Position numbers and translations under genes: made by a program
Notes under the pieces: model-generated
Seen by the model: only the letters and a program-made list of their open reading frames with translations
What the model was told of the DNA's origin: nothing
Database searches by the model: none
Source of the DNA: Jeotgalibacillus campisalis
Lineage (GTDB): Bacteria > Bacillota > Bacilli > Bacillales > Jeotgalibacillaceae
DNA: 64,000 bases
Direction: 5' to 3'
Assembly (NCBI RefSeq): GCF_000829515.1
Contig: NZ_JXRR01000008.1
Coordinates: 124,001 to 188,000 of the forward strand
Shown here: positions 36,007 to 45,563 of the stretch, piece by piece
How positions within the stretch are numbered: position 1 is the stretch's first letter
Layout: the number at the start of each line of letters is the position of its first letter

Positions 36007-36867
36007 ATGCAGGAAATACTGCAAAAACTGGAGGAATCATATCCTCATTTAAGCGCAGGTCAAAAGAAGGTGGCAAAACTATTTTTTGAAGAACCTGGTG
36101 TGATTGCTTTCTCTTCAGCACTTGAAGCGGGAAAACACGTCAATGTGAGTGAATCGACTGTGATCCGTTTGACACAAAAAATTGGCTACAAGGGGTATAC
36201 GGAAGCGCAGCATATTATACAGCGGAAATTGGCAGAGGAAAGGTGGAAAAAGCTTCAGCCTGAGAACAAAATACTCAGCGAAGATCAGACATTTCTTCAC
36301 AATCTGCTCGATGCAGATATTGCGAATATTTCAAAGCTGAAGGAAACGTTGAAGGAAGAGATTCTTTTAAAGGTTGTTGAACACATTAGTGGTGCAAGAA
36401 AAATCTATGTGACGAGCAATTTTTTCAGTTTTGGTCTTGGGCATTTATTTGTTCAGTGGCTCAATATGGCGCTTGATAATACAGAAATGCTGATGCAGGG
36501 GGACACGCAGTACTATCAGCAGCTCTCGAAAATTGGAGAGCAGGATTTAGTGCTCGCGCTCGCATTTCCCCGGTACACCAAAAACATTATTGAAACCGTT
36601 CAAACCGCAAAACAGCAGGGGGCAACGGTTATTACGATTACAGATCAACTAGATTCACCAGTCACAGTTCATTCAGACCTTGTCTTAGAGGCAGCGATGA
36701 ATTCAAATCTCAATATTGATTCTTTCACAGCAGCGCTCTCACTTCTTACCTCTATTATGAGATTTGTTTCGGTTAAAGATCATGAAAAAGTAAAAGAAAA
36801 CGTAAGCCGTGTGGAGAAGATGTACGTGGAAAAAGAGATTTTCTTCGACTCCTCCCATTCAAAATAA
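36007..36867 (+). CDS. RpiR/MurR-family regulator with SIS domain
   Basis: From ATG 36007 the 286-aa protein has an N-terminal RpiR HTH (SAGQKKVAKLFFEEPGVIAF, VNVSESTVIRLTQKIGYKGY) and a C-terminal SIS domain (KIYVTSNFFSFGLGHLFVQW, LALAFPRYTKNIIETV) that normally binds a phosphosugar. It precedes an amino-acid-type ABC importer by 60 bp. Local control is likely, but the ligand is unclear. Longer upstream starts lack a ribosome site. Confidence 0.9.
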   Translation: MQEILQKLEESYPHLSAGQKKVAKLFFEEPGVIAFSSALEAGKHVNVSESTVIRLTQKIGYKGYTEAQHIIQRKLAEERWKKLQPENKILSEDQTFLHNLLDADIANISKLKETLKEEILLKVVEHISGARKIYVTSNFFSFGLGHLFVQWLNMALDNTEMLMQGDTQYYQQLSKIGEQDLVLALAFPRYTKNIIETVQTAKQQGATVITITDQLDSPVTVHSDLVLEAAMNSNLNIDSFTAALSLLTSIMRFVSVKDHEKVKENVSRVEKMYVEKEIFFDSSHSK

Positions 36868-36926
36868 GGGTAAAAAAGCAGAATTTAATAAGAGAAAACG
36901 TAACTTTACAAAAGGGGAGATTACTC

Positions 36927-37766
36927 ATGAAAAAACTTACACTATTTGGTACAGCAGCACTTTCTGCAAGCCTAGTTTTAGCAGCATGTGGAAGCGATGA
37001 TTCAGAAGAAACATCAGGATCAGACGGTTCTGAAGAGGCCGGCAGTGAATTCAATCTGAAGGAAGAAGGACAACTCACTTTTGCATCAAGCGGATTGTAT
37101 AAACCGTTCAACTATGAAGAAGGCGGCGAACTGAAGGGCTTCGATGTTGAAATTGGAAAGGCAATAGCAGAGCAAATGGGACTTGAGCCTAACCCGATTA
37201 CAACTCCTTGGGAAACGATTTTACAGGGACTGACCGGCGAGCGATTTGACGCGATCATTGGAAGCATGGCGATTACAAACGAACGTGCAGAGCAGGTCGA
37301 CTTTTCTGATCCCTACTATTACTCTGGCGGAATGATTTTTGTTGCAGAAGGCAATGAAGAAATTACATCAGCAGAGGATCTTGAAGGAAAGAAAATCGGC
37401 GTAGTTGCCCAAAGTACGTACGATGAAGCTGCACAGGAATATACAGAGGACATTCAATATTACAACAGTGACGTTGTGGCGCTGAATGACCTTGAAATTG
37501 AAGGACGTCTGGATGCCGTTATAACAGCGGATGTTGTAGGCTTTGAAGCAATGGCAGCCGGTCTTGGCATTAAAGATGTTGGGGACCCACTGTGGATTGA
37601 GCAGGCAGCAATTGCCGTAAACAAAGACAATCCTGAGCTTCTTGAGGCAATCAACGAAGCACTTGCAGAAATTCAGGAAGATGGGACTTATGACGATATT
37701 TCTACGAATCTATTTGATCGTAACCTTTTAGATGTAGATCTGGAAGGAATTGAAATTTTAGAATAA
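36927..37766 (+). CDS. Amino-acid ABC transporter substrate-binding lipoprotein
   Basis: The 279-aa protein has a signal peptide with lipobox LAAC, an acidic Ser-rich linker and a family-3 solute-binding domain (LTFASSGLYKPFNYEEGGEL, RFDAIIGSMAITNERAEQVD). Such proteins bind polar amino acids. It is the first gene of a binding protein-permease-ATPase operon, following an AAAGGGGAG site. Confidence 0.93.
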   Translation: MKKLTLFGTAALSASLVLAACGSDDSEETSGSDGSEEAGSEFNLKEEGQLTFASSGLYKPFNYEEGGELKGFDVEIGKAIAEQMGLEPNPITTPWETILQGLTGERFDAIIGSMAITNERAEQVDFSDPYYYSGGMIFVAEGNEEITSAEDLEGKKIGVVAQSTYDEAAQEYTEDIQYYNSDVVALNDLEIEGRLDAVITADVVGFEAMAAGLGIKDVGDPLWIEQAAIAVNKDNPELLEAINEALAEIQEDGTYDDISTNLFDRNLLDVDLEGIEILE

Positions 37767-37796
37767 AAAGTCCAAGAGTTAGGAAGGTGCAGCCTC

Positions 37797-38465
37797 ATGC
37801 CGGAGATTTTAGTAACATTATATGAAGTGTTAAAACGGACTTATCCTGGATTTTTGGATGCCGTGGTCATCACCCTCCAGCTGACTGCAGTTGGAGTGGT
37901 GCTTGGCTCTTTACTGGGGCTGTTTTTTGCTTTACTTAAGCTATCCAAGTCAAAGCCCCTGCAGTGGATTGCAAATATTTATATTACAGTTATAAGGGGA
38001 ACACCCTTAATTGTACAAATTACATTTTTATATTTTGGAATCGTAGAATTTGTTACTCTATCAAATTTCTGGGCAGGTGCGATCGCTTTAGGGGTGCATA
38101 ATGGTGCCTATATTGCAGAGATTTTCCGTGGTGCCATTCAAGGCATTGATAAAGGGCAGTCAGAAGCAAGCAGCTCACTTGGAATGAGCAAAACACAGAC
38201 CATGAAACGAATTGTGTTTCCACAGGCTTTAAAGCGTTCCATTCCGCCGCTTGGCAACCAGTTTATCATCGCGCTAAAGGATTCTTCTCTCGTTTATGTA
38301 ATTGGAGTAGCAGAGTTGTTCTCCATTGCAAACCGGGAAGCGGCACAATCCTTCCAGCCTTTTGAAACGTATCTGGTTGTTGGACTGTATTATTTAGTTC
38401 TGGTTATGATCTTTTCATTCCTGCTTCGTTTATATGAAAACAAACTTGATGTTGATAAGGATTAA
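37797..38465 (+). CDS. Amino-acid ABC transporter permease
   Basis: This 222-aa HisM/GlnP-type permease has about five helices and the family blocks [17 protein letters not shown] and [20 protein letters not shown], the latter being the EAA loop for ATPase docking. A single permease gene is present, so it presumably works as a homodimer. It starts 30 bp after the binding-protein gene. Confidence 0.95.
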   Translation: MPEILVTLYEVLKRTYPGFLDAVVITLQLTAVGVVLGSLLGLFFALLKLSKSKPLQWIANIYITVIRGTPLIVQITFLYFGIVEFVTLSNFWAGAIALGVHNGAYIAEIFRGAIQGIDKGQSEASSSLGMSKTQTMKRIVFPQALKRSIPPLGNQFIIALKDSSLVYVIGVAELFSIANREAAQSFQPFETYLVVGLYYLVLVMIFSFLLRLYENKLDVDKD

Positions 38466-38479
38466 GGGGGAGGTCATAT

Positions 38480-39202
38480 ATGCTAACAGCAAAAAATATC
38501 CACAAGTCATTTGGTGAGTTAGAAGTGTTAAAGGGGATTGATCTCCAGGTGGAGCCGCAGGAAGTAGTCGTACTTGTAGGCGTCAGTGGATCTGGAAAAA
38601 GCACGCTTCTCCGTTGCTTTAACTTTCTGGAGATGATTAACAGTGGTGAGATTATCATTGATGGAAAACAAATTAATGGGAAAAAAGATAACTTAAACAA
38701 AATACGGGCGGAAGTCGGAATGGTGTTTCAGCATTTTAATTTATTCCCGCATAAAACCGTACTCGAAAATATTATCGAAGCACCGATGCAGGTCAAGAAA
38801 AAGAAAAAAGCGGACGCCATCAAGCATGCGAAGCAGCTGCTTGAAAAAGTAGGGCTGTCGGATAAAGCAGATGTGTATCCAAGCAAGCTGTCAGGCGGTC
38901 AAAAGCAGCGGGTAGCGATCGCCCGGTCTCTAGCGATGGAGCCGAAGGTCATGCTGTTTGATGAACCAACCTCTGCTCTGGATCCTGAATTGGTCAGCGA
39001 AGTGCTTGCCGTTATGAAACAGTTAGCCGAAGAAGGAATGACCATGGTGGTGGTCACCCACGAAATGAGATTTGCAAAGGAAGTAGCGGACCGCATCATT
39101 ATGCTTGATGAAGGACGAATTATTGAATCCGCTGATCCGAAAACATTTTTTGAAAACCCATCTCATGACCGCACAAGGCAGTTTATTCAGCTGGTGGAAT
39201 AA
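38480..39202 (+). CDS. Amino-acid ABC transporter ATPase
   Basis: The 240-aa ATPase is of GlnQ type: Walker [10 protein letters not shown], signature [12 protein letters not shown], Walker [13 protein letters not shown] and switch VVTHEMRFA. It completes the importer encoded at 36927-38465 and ends just before a strong terminator. Confidence 0.96.
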   Translation: MLTAKNIHKSFGELEVLKGIDLQVEPQEVVVLVGVSGSGKSTLLRCFNFLEMINSGEIIIDGKQINGKKDNLNKIRAEVGMVFQHFNLFPHKTVLENIIEAPMQVKKKKKADAIKHAKQLLEKVGLSDKADVYPSKLSGGQKQRVAIARSLAMEPKVMLFDEPTSALDPELVSEVLAVMKQLAEEGMTMVVVTHEMRFAKEVADRIIMLDEGRIIESADPKTFFENPSHDRTRQFIQLVE

Positions 39203-39215
39203 AAGGGAAAATCGT

Positions 39216-39265
39216 ATAGAGCATCTGCATGAAAGTTATATTTCGTGCAGATGCTCTATTTTTTT
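39216..39265 (+). terminator. Terminator of the amino-acid importer operon
   Basis: A long, almost perfect stem (ATAGAGCATCTGCA with TGCAGATGCTCTAT, extended by GAAA/TTTC) is followed by TTTTTTT. Confidence 0.9.
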
Positions 39266-39436
39266 CCGGCTAGAAAATGAACCAGCTCGCTGTGTTCATC
39301 CACTACGTTGTGTAAAGCACGCTGTTTGTGTTTTCATAAACAAGGGTATTTAGGAAGACGATATAAAAAAAACAAAATCGTACTTTCCAAAACGGACGCA
39401 GTGTTCTCCTGTTTAATGGAAGGCTGGGAGGAACCA

Positions 39437-40297
39437 ATGGACATCAGCAAATACAAGGTAGATGGCGATCAACAAGTAAAATTACAGGAATTCGCCACAT
39501 CAGAAGATCACGGCATTGATGAAAAAGAACTTCGTGAAAAACAAATCCCTGATCGTGTAAAAAAATTGAAAGAACTGCACTTGCGTTTGCACGCTGAAGA
39601 GAAAAAAGGCATCGTGGTGGTACTGCAGGCGATGGATGCTGCAGGGAAAGACGAGGCCATCAGTTATATTTTCTCTAATTTAAATGCACAAGGACTAAAA
39701 ACGACATCCTTTCAAAAACCATCAGACACCGAAAAGAGTCATGACTATCTTTGGCGCATTCGGGAAGGACTTCCTGCCAGGGGACAGGTCGGCATTCTAA
39801 ATCGGTCTCATTATGAGGAAGTCATTGCACCGAGAATACATGATTTACTAGGTGATGAAGTCATACCAGACAATACCGAAAAAGAAAAAGTGTGGTCATT
39901 GCGCTTCCGCCAAATAAATGATTTTGAACAATATATGGTGGAAAACGGCTTTGAAGTCGTCAAATTTTTCTTTAATATGTCAAAAGAAGAACAAAAGAAA
40001 CGATTGCTTGAACGGATGAAAGATCCCGAAAAGAATTGGGAATTTTCGTTCCGAGATGTGGAAGAACGACAGCACTGGGACAGCTACCAGGAAATTTTTG
40101 AAGACATGCTCAACCATACCTCCACAGAAGCTGCACCGTGGTATATCCTCCCTGCAGACGATGAGTGGTACTCACGCTCCATTATTACGGAAGCGATGAT
40201 TCAATGTCTGGAAAAAATAGATCCTCAGTTTCCTGAAATTTCTCAGGAAAACCAGGATAAGCTGGATCAATACATTAAGCAGCTGGAGAATGAATAA
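39437..40297 (+). CDS. ppk2: Polyphosphate kinase 2 family protein
   Basis: From ATG 39437 (behind GGAGG) the 286-aa protein matches the PPK2 fold: the Walker A-type VLQAMDAAGKDEAISYIF, the LNRSHYEEV Walker B-type block, and a lid-like RDVEERQHWDSY. PPK2 enzymes transfer phosphate between polyphosphate and nucleotides. The direction and nucleotide preference cannot be told. The longer frame to 39308 has no ribosome site. It stands alone between terminators. Confidence 0.9.
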   Translation: MDISKYKVDGDQQVKLQEFATSEDHGIDEKELREKQIPDRVKKLKELHLRLHAEEKKGIVVVLQAMDAAGKDEAISYIFSNLNAQGLKTTSFQKPSDTEKSHDYLWRIREGLPARGQVGILNRSHYEEVIAPRIHDLLGDEVIPDNTEKEKVWSLRFRQINDFEQYMVENGFEVVKFFFNMSKEEQKKRLLERMKDPEKNWEFSFRDVEERQHWDSYQEIFEDMLNHTSTEAAPWYILPADDEWYSRSIITEAMIQCLEKIDPQFPEISQENQDKLDQYIKQLENE

Positions 40298-40337
40298 AAC
40301 AATTCAGTAAACTGTACTTGAGGTGTTAAGTAAAATA

Positions 40338-40381
40338 AAGGGAAGTGACTTTGCATTGCGCTAAAGTCATTTCCCTTTTTT
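40338..40381 (+). terminator. Intrinsic terminator
   Basis: AAAGGGAA-TGACTTT and AAAGTCA-TTCCCTTT arms are followed by TTTT, after the PPK2 gene. Confidence 0.85.
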
Positions 40382-40483
40382 ATGCCGCCTAAGATTGTCA
40401 ACTCCTCCTCGCTGGATAAACATCCACCTGAACCGGAAAGGCACCGGTCCTTTTACAGGACCAGTTTAAAAAGTGCGGAAACT

Positions 40484-40515
40484 TTCACATTAACTTCACA
40501 GGAAATTGGTAAAAT
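40484..40515 (+). promoter_or_regulatory. Direct-repeat response-regulator site and -10 element
   Basis: Two TTCACA hexamers at 40484-40489 and 40495-40500 are 11 bp apart, the spacing typical of OmpR/PhoB-type dimers. TAAAAT (40510-40515) serves as the -10, and there is no good -35. This suggests activator-dependent autoregulation of the two-component operon. Confidence 0.5.
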
Positions 40516-40545
40516 AGCCGTATCAATGCGAAACGGGGAATTCAC

Positions 40546-41220
40546 ATGAGTGTGCGAAAAGTAATCATCGTGGATGATGAAGAAGCAATGAGAAAACTGA
40601 TCAAATCGTTTCTGGTTACAGAAGGCTATCACGTCTATGAAGCAGCGCATGGGCTCGATGCCCTATCCATTATACGCGCTGAACAACCGGATTTGATTTT
40701 GGCAGATATCATGATGCCGTTCATGGACGGCTATGCATTAACAGAAGAAATAAGAAAGACGTCTCAAACACCCATTATCTTCTTATCCGCTAAAGGAGAA
40801 GATCTGGATAAAGTGAAAGGGTTGCGTCTTGGGGCGGATGATTATATTGTAAAGCCGTTTCATTCAGAAGAGCTGCTGGCAAGAATTGAAACCGTTTTAC
40901 GCAGAACAGATCCTCATTTTAAAAAGGGGAAAGTAGCGAAGGCGGGTCCTGTCGCGCTTGATTTAACAAGTCATCGTGTCTTTATAGAAGAAGAAGAAAT
41001 CAGGCTGACGATTAAAGAATATAAGCTTTTGTCTTTGCTGGTCACGAATAAAAATAGTCTCGTATCAAGAGAATATTTAATGGAGACAGTATGGGGGCTT
41101 GAGTACAGCGGAACGGAACGTACGGTCGATACACATATTAAAACGCTGCGGATGAAGATGAAACAGCATGGAGAACGAATTAAGACAGTATGGGGATTAG
41201 GCTACAAACTTGAGGTGTAA
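40546..41220 (+). CDS. OmpR/PhoB-family response regulator
   Basis: The 224-aa protein has a receiver domain with the phosphoacceptor Asp54 (ILADIMMPFMDGYAL), acidic pocket Asp10/Asp11, switch Ser in FLSAKGED and the KPF loop. A C-terminal winged helix follows (TIKEYKLLSLLV, TVDTHIKTLRMKM). It is followed after 3 bp by its sensor kinase. The direct repeat upstream is a candidate own-binding site. Confidence 0.96.
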   Translation: MSVRKVIIVDDEEAMRKLIKSFLVTEGYHVYEAAHGLDALSIIRAEQPDLILADIMMPFMDGYALTEEIRKTSQTPIIFLSAKGEDLDKVKGLRLGADDYIVKPFHSEELLARIETVLRRTDPHFKKGKVAKAGPVALDLTSHRVFIEEEEIRLTIKEYKLLSLLVTNKNSLVSREYLMETVWGLEYSGTERTVDTHIKTLRMKMKQHGERIKTVWGLGYKLEV

Positions 41221-41223
41221 GGA

Positions 41224-42639
41224 TTGAAAAAAAGCAAATTGAACTTTAGCAGGAAAATTGTTCTGCTGCTTGTTGGCAGCGTGGCGCTATCATTGGTTTT
41301 TTCATTTGTATTTTTATATTTTCTATATAAGGATCTGTATTTAAATACGGTTCGTGAATCAGTAGAATACCAGGGTCAGCGAACGGCAGCCCACTACCAT
41401 TATGGAGAGTTAAGCGAAGAAATTATTGAAAAAATCCACTGGTATAACGTAGTTTCAGAATATGAGGTCATCGTGGTGGATGAACTTGATGAATTGAACA
41501 ATTCTTTTCCGTACCTGATAGGAAAGGAGAATCTGGTAACGGAAGAAGACGAAACCCTGCTTCTTCAAGGCGAGTCCATCATGAAGGAAGGCTATGTTGA
41601 GAATTTCCGAAGAGAAGTGATCGGAGCTATTTATCCGATTAACGACGGGGACAATGTCATTGGGTTTATTTATATTTATGTGCCCCTTGCTGGTCTGTCC
41701 CAGGTATTTGGAAGCAGTATTCCACTTCTTTTTGGAATCGGGATTCTGTTTTTTCTCGGCGTAGCATATCTAATAAGACGCATCCAAAAAACTCTTTTTC
41801 AGCCGCTGGTTTCCATCCAGGACATGTCAAAAGAAGTGTCAAAAGGAAACTACAAAAACCGTCTTGCGATCAGACAGATGGATGAGATTGGACAGATGGC
41901 CACAGCTTTTAATGAAATGAGTGAAGCACTTGAATACCAGGAAGAAAGAAAAAGAGAATTTCTTTCAAATGTTGTACATGAACTCAGGACGCCGTTAACG
42001 TATATTAATGGCTACACAGAAGCGCTGAAAAACGAATTATATGCTTCCCCGCAAGAAGAAAAGCAGTACCTCGAAACGATTGAACAGGAGGTAGGAAGGT
42101 TAAAAAAGCTTCTTTCCGATTTAGTTGATTTAAATCATTTGCAGGATGATTTGTTCCATTTTGACAATGAACCAATCGCCTTGGGCGGTCTGCTTTATGA
42201 AACAGCCGAACTTTTCAAAATTCTCGCAGCAAAAAAAGAAATCAAGATGGAATTTGATGTGGACGAAGAGCTGATCATTTTAAATGATGCCAAACGCATC
42301 CAGCAAATCTTTTATAACTTAATGGATAATGCGGTGAAATATTCACATGACAAATCAATCGTCTATCTGAGACTTCAAGCCGTGGAAGATCACTTCGTGT
42401 TTGAAGTCACAAATAATGGACATGCACTCTCAAAGGAGGAGAAGGACCGGATGGGAGAACGCTTTTTCAGAACAGACCGGGCGAGAAACCGTGGAACGGG
42501 CGGGACAGGGCTTGGGCTGTCAATTGTGAAAGAAATTGTGCGGATTCAGAACGGAACGTTTACGGTTACAAGTAATGAAAGTGGAGAAATTAATGTGGCG
42601 GTCGAGCTTCCGGTACAAACGGAGGAACACTCAGAATGA
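41224..42639 (+). CDS. Membrane sensor histidine kinase
   Basis: The 471-aa kinase starts at TTG 41224. It has two membrane helices (about 12-34 and 166-186) around an extracytoplasmic domain of about 130 residues, a HAMP linker, an H-box with His252 in SNVVHELRTPLTY and N/G boxes (NLMDNAVKYS, GTGGTGLGLSIVKEI). The extracellular domain has no Cys cluster. Downstream SCO and PepSY genes suggest that the signal relates to copper or envelope redox state; that is inference. Confidence 0.95.
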   Translation: MKKSKLNFSRKIVLLLVGSVALSLVFSFVFLYFLYKDLYLNTVRESVEYQGQRTAAHYHYGELSEEIIEKIHWYNVVSEYEVIVVDELDELNNSFPYLIGKENLVTEEDETLLLQGESIMKEGYVENFRREVIGAIYPINDGDNVIGFIYIYVPLAGLSQVFGSSIPLLFGIGILFFLGVAYLIRRIQKTLFQPLVSIQDMSKEVSKGNYKNRLAIRQMDEIGQMATAFNEMSEALEYQEERKREFLSNVVHELRTPLTYINGYTEALKNELYASPQEEKQYLETIEQEVGRLKKLLSDLVDLNHLQDDLFHFDNEPIALGGLLYETAELFKILAAKKEIKMEFDVDEELIILNDAKRIQQIFYNLMDNAVKYSHDKSIVYLRLQAVEDHFVFEVTNNGHALSKEEKDRMGERFFRTDRARNRGTGGTGLGLSIVKEIVRIQNGTFTVTSNESGEINVAVELPVQTEEHSE

Positions 42640-43193
42640 AAAAGAGACTGGCTGGGTTCTTCTTTATTTTGCTTCTGAGCGGCTGCTCCCTTTTTCAGGA
42701 AGAGGGCCCAACTGTCAGCCCCTTTACTTTTATAAATCAGCACGGAGAGCGTTTTGGACTCGAAGACCTGGAAGGAAAGGTATGGATTGCTGATTTTATC
42801 TTTACAAATTGCGAGACCGTCTGCCCTCCCATGACTTCCACGTTGAGTGATCTGCAAAAGACGTTAAAAGAGGAGGGGCTGGAAGTGGAGCTTGTTTCCT
42901 TTAGCGTCGATCCGGAGGTGGATTCACCGGAGCGACTGAAAGAGTATCTATCGTCCTTTACAGAGGAAGATGTGAATTGGAACCTGCTCACAGGTTATTC
43001 CCAAGAGCAAATTGAAGCGTTCGCCCTAGAGGAATTCCAGACCCTGGTGAGTAAGCCGGATGAGACAGATCAAGTACTTCATGGAGTGAACTTTTATGTG
43101 GTGAATCCTGAAGGGATGATCGTAGAAGAAGTCAGCTTTACAGATTCAGATGCAACGGAGAAGATTATGAAGGAAGTAAAAAGGTATCAATAA
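42636..43193 (+). CDS. SCO1/SenC-family copper chaperone-like lipoprotein
   Basis: The 185-aa protein has a lipobox (LLLSGC, Cys17) and a thioredoxin-fold SCO domain with Cys59 and Cys63 in NCETVCPPM plus His149 in VLHGVNF, the complete copper-binding triad. SCO proteins deliver copper to, or maintain thiols of, cytochrome oxidase CuA. It overlaps the kinase gene by 4 bp, which directly ties it to this two-component system. Confidence 0.95.
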   Translation: MKKRLAGFFFILLLSGCSLFQEEGPTVSPFTFINQHGERFGLEDLEGKVWIADFIFTNCETVCPPMTSTLSDLQKTLKEEGLEVELVSFSVDPEVDSPERLKEYLSSFTEEDVNWNLLTGYSQEQIEAFALEEFQTLVSKPDETDQVLHGVNFYVVNPEGMIVEEVSFTDSDATEKIMKEVKRYQ

Positions 43194-43418
43194 ACTAAGA
43201 GTACTTTCACAAAGGGATTCACGTGTGAAGGTATTCTTCCTTTATTTGTTCATATACATGCCACAAATGAGTGGAAAAATCATTTTTGTGCATTTTCTTC
43301 ATAGTTATTTCACATTCTTTTTGTATGGTAGAAAAGGACAAAGGCAACCTTGTAAAAATGAATAACCCCATACAAGAATGTGAACGATGATAGAAGAACA
43401 TAAGAATGGAGAAAAAAC

Positions 43419-44816
43419 ATGAATGAGTTAAAACAGGAATACACCGCCACACCTTCACCAAAAAAAAGCAAAGCTTCCTGGTATCAGGCGGTTTGGCGCT
43501 GGCATTTCTATGCAGGTCTTTTTGCAGCTCCTTTTTTACTTATCCTTGCTTTCAGCGGGGGCGTGTATCTTTTTAAACCCCAAATTGAGGGGATGCTGTA
43601 TCAGGAACAATTTGAAGTGAACGAAATGGGATCACAAGTGCTGGCTCCGGCAAGTATAACCGCGGCAGTTCAGGAAAGTTACCCAGACGCTGCTATTTCA
43701 ACTTATAAGGTGTATGAAGAAGCAGATCGAACAGTTGAAGTAGGGGTAATGGATGGCGGCATTGCAAAATCAGTGTATGTCAATCCGTATAATGGAGATG
43801 TACAAGGAGAACTGATTACGAGCGAAAAGTTCACGGAGCTATTTAAAAAGCTTCATAGCGAATTAATCGTAGGCGGCACATTTGCGAACCGATTAGTTGA
43901 ACTGGCTGCTTGCTGGACCATTCTTCTTCTATTAACAGGTTTATATCTTTGGTGGCCGAGAAAGTTAAAATCAATATGGGGAGTAGTTCTGCCGCGTTTT
44001 AACGCAAGAGGAAGAACCTTCTGGCGTGATCTTCATGCAGTCCCGGCATTTTGGTTTTCAATCATGATTGTCATCCTGATTGCGACAGGTCTTCCATGGT
44101 CTGGTATTATGGGGGAGCAAATAAATAAGCTTGCCACTTCAACAAACAGCGGGTATCCTGCATTTGCTCATTCTTTCGGAGAAAAGCCGGCTTCCCCTGT
44201 CCGTGCAGAAGAGGTAGCAGAAGATGTCCCTTGGGCATCGCAAAACGATGTGGTTCCAGTGTCAGCGGTTGGAGGATATCAGACTATTTCCATTGACGAT
44301 GCATCGATGATTGCCTCTATGGAAAATGTGGCCAAGCCCTATACAATCTCGATGCCAATGGGAGAAGAGGGAGTTTACACCATTGCCACCTCTCATTCTG
44401 TCCCGTGGGATAATGCCACCCTTCATTTAGACCAATACAGCGGGGGTATTTTGTCAGATGTGCGTTTTGCTGATTACGGGTTAATGGCTCAGGGAATCAC
44501 AGCCGGCATTGCGCTGCATGAAGGCAGACTGTTCGGCTGGCTGAATCAGGCACTTGGTCTGGTTACGTGTTTGGCCATTATCGGTATTGTCATCAGCTCA
44601 TTTGTCATGTGGAGAAAAAGAAAGCCTGATGGACTGGGCGCTCCTAAAAAGCCGATAAGTAAAAAAGCATCACGCACCATTTTTATCTTAATGATTGCAG
44701 GCGGGATTTTAATGCCTCTTGTAGGAGTCTCGATTATAGCAGTACTATTAGTTGATTTCTTTATTGTAAAAAAAATACCGGCTGTTAATCGTTGGTTTCA
44801 TGGGAAAACAGCTTAG
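43419..44816 (+). CDS. PepSY-domain membrane protein (PepSY_TM type)
   Basis: This 465-aa protein starts with a conserved membrane segment (WRWHFYAGLFAAPFLLILAF), has PepSY-type extracytoplasmic segments (SITAAVQESYPDAAISTYKV) and three further helices, including ALHEGRLFGWLNQALGL. The family includes iron/flavin reductase-like membrane proteins with intramembrane His residues. Several such histidines are visible (RWH, DLHAVPAFW, ALHEG). It follows the SCO gene by 225 bp and shares its direction. Confidence 0.88.
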   Translation: MNELKQEYTATPSPKKSKASWYQAVWRWHFYAGLFAAPFLLILAFSGGVYLFKPQIEGMLYQEQFEVNEMGSQVLAPASITAAVQESYPDAAISTYKVYEEADRTVEVGVMDGGIAKSVYVNPYNGDVQGELITSEKFTELFKKLHSELIVGGTFANRLVELAACWTILLLLTGLYLWWPRKLKSIWGVVLPRFNARGRTFWRDLHAVPAFWFSIMIVILIATGLPWSGIMGEQINKLATSTNSGYPAFAHSFGEKPASPVRAEEVAEDVPWASQNDVVPVSAVGGYQTISIDDASMIASMENVAKPYTISMPMGEEGVYTIATSHSVPWDNATLHLDQYSGGILSDVRFADYGLMAQGITAGIALHEGRLFGWLNQALGLVTCLAIIGIVISSFVMWRKRKPDGLGAPKKPISKKASRTIFILMIAGGILMPLVGVSIIAVLLVDFFIVKKIPAVNRWFHGKTA

Positions 44817-44833
44817 ATTAGGAAGTGGAAAAG

Positions 44834-45331
44834 TTGAAAAAGTGGATGATCGGTACAGTTGCCTGTTTAGGAATGATGTTGTCGGCATGTGGAGAAGAAA
44901 GCGAACCGCAATCCCAAGAATCAGAAACGCCTCAGGTAGTAGAAGCGGAGATTGTTATTCCGGAAGATATTGAGGCCGAGGAAGCTGCCAAGCTGCAAGT
45001 GGAAGTATCCCAGGGTGGCGAAGCGGTAGAAGATGCGCATGAGGTGATCTTTGAGATTTGGAATGATGTAGAAGGCGAAGAAAGCGAGCAGCACGAAGCT
45101 GAACATATAGGAGAAGGAGTATATGAAATTGATTACACCTTTGATGAAGACAGCATCTATTCTGTGCAGACCCATATTACAGCCAGAGATATGCACGTCA
45201 TGCCCAAAAAACAATTTACAGTCGGTGAGGTAACAGAAGAGCAAATGAAAACGGCAGAAGAAAATGCTGAAAATCAAAAAAGCAATCATATGGAATCAGA
45301 AGATGGAGACGACAGCGGTCACGATCACTAA
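44834..45331 (+). CDS. FixH/YtkA-like lipoprotein
   Basis: From TTG 44834 (8 nt after AGGAAG) the 165-aa protein has a lipobox (LSAC), an acidic linker, a YtkA-type immunoglobulin-like domain (LQVEVSQGGEAVEDAHEVIF, YEIDYTFDEDSIYSVQTHIT) and a His/Asp-rich tail ending DDSGHDH. YtkA/FixH proteins accompany copper-handling and cytochrome oxidase genes. The metal-ligand-rich tail and location support a role in extracellular copper handling. A GTG at 44825 is the alternative start. Confidence 0.82.
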   Translation: MKKWMIGTVACLGMMLSACGEESEPQSQESETPQVVEAEIVIPEDIEAEEAAKLQVEVSQGGEAVEDAHEVIFEIWNDVEGEESEQHEAEHIGEGVYEIDYTFDEDSIYSVQTHITARDMHVMPKKQFTVGEVTEEQMKTAEENAENQKSNHMESEDGDDSGHDH

Positions 45332-45360
45332 GTGTTAATCCTTCTAATAGAATGGAGTGG

Positions 45361-45401
45361 GTCCGGAATGTCAGTGAAAGCTGATATTCCGGACTTTTTT
45401 T
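45361..45401 (+). terminator. Intrinsic terminator
   Basis: GTCCGGAAT...TCAG and CTGA...ATTCCGGAC form an extended stem with a 6-nt loop, followed by TTTTTTT. It ends the SCO/PepSY/YtkA gene group. Confidence 0.9.
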
Positions 45402-45563
45402 GTTTATAATTTGTGCCATTTATTCATTATAAATCTCCCTCTTTCGACTAAAGCTGAGAAAAAATAAAAACTTTTTTAAAAAAAGTGATCTAAATCAAAA
45501 TCTTCTCCGTTTACTTAGTGTATTGAAAAACAGAACATACTAGAAAAGGAGAGTGACGTTAAG

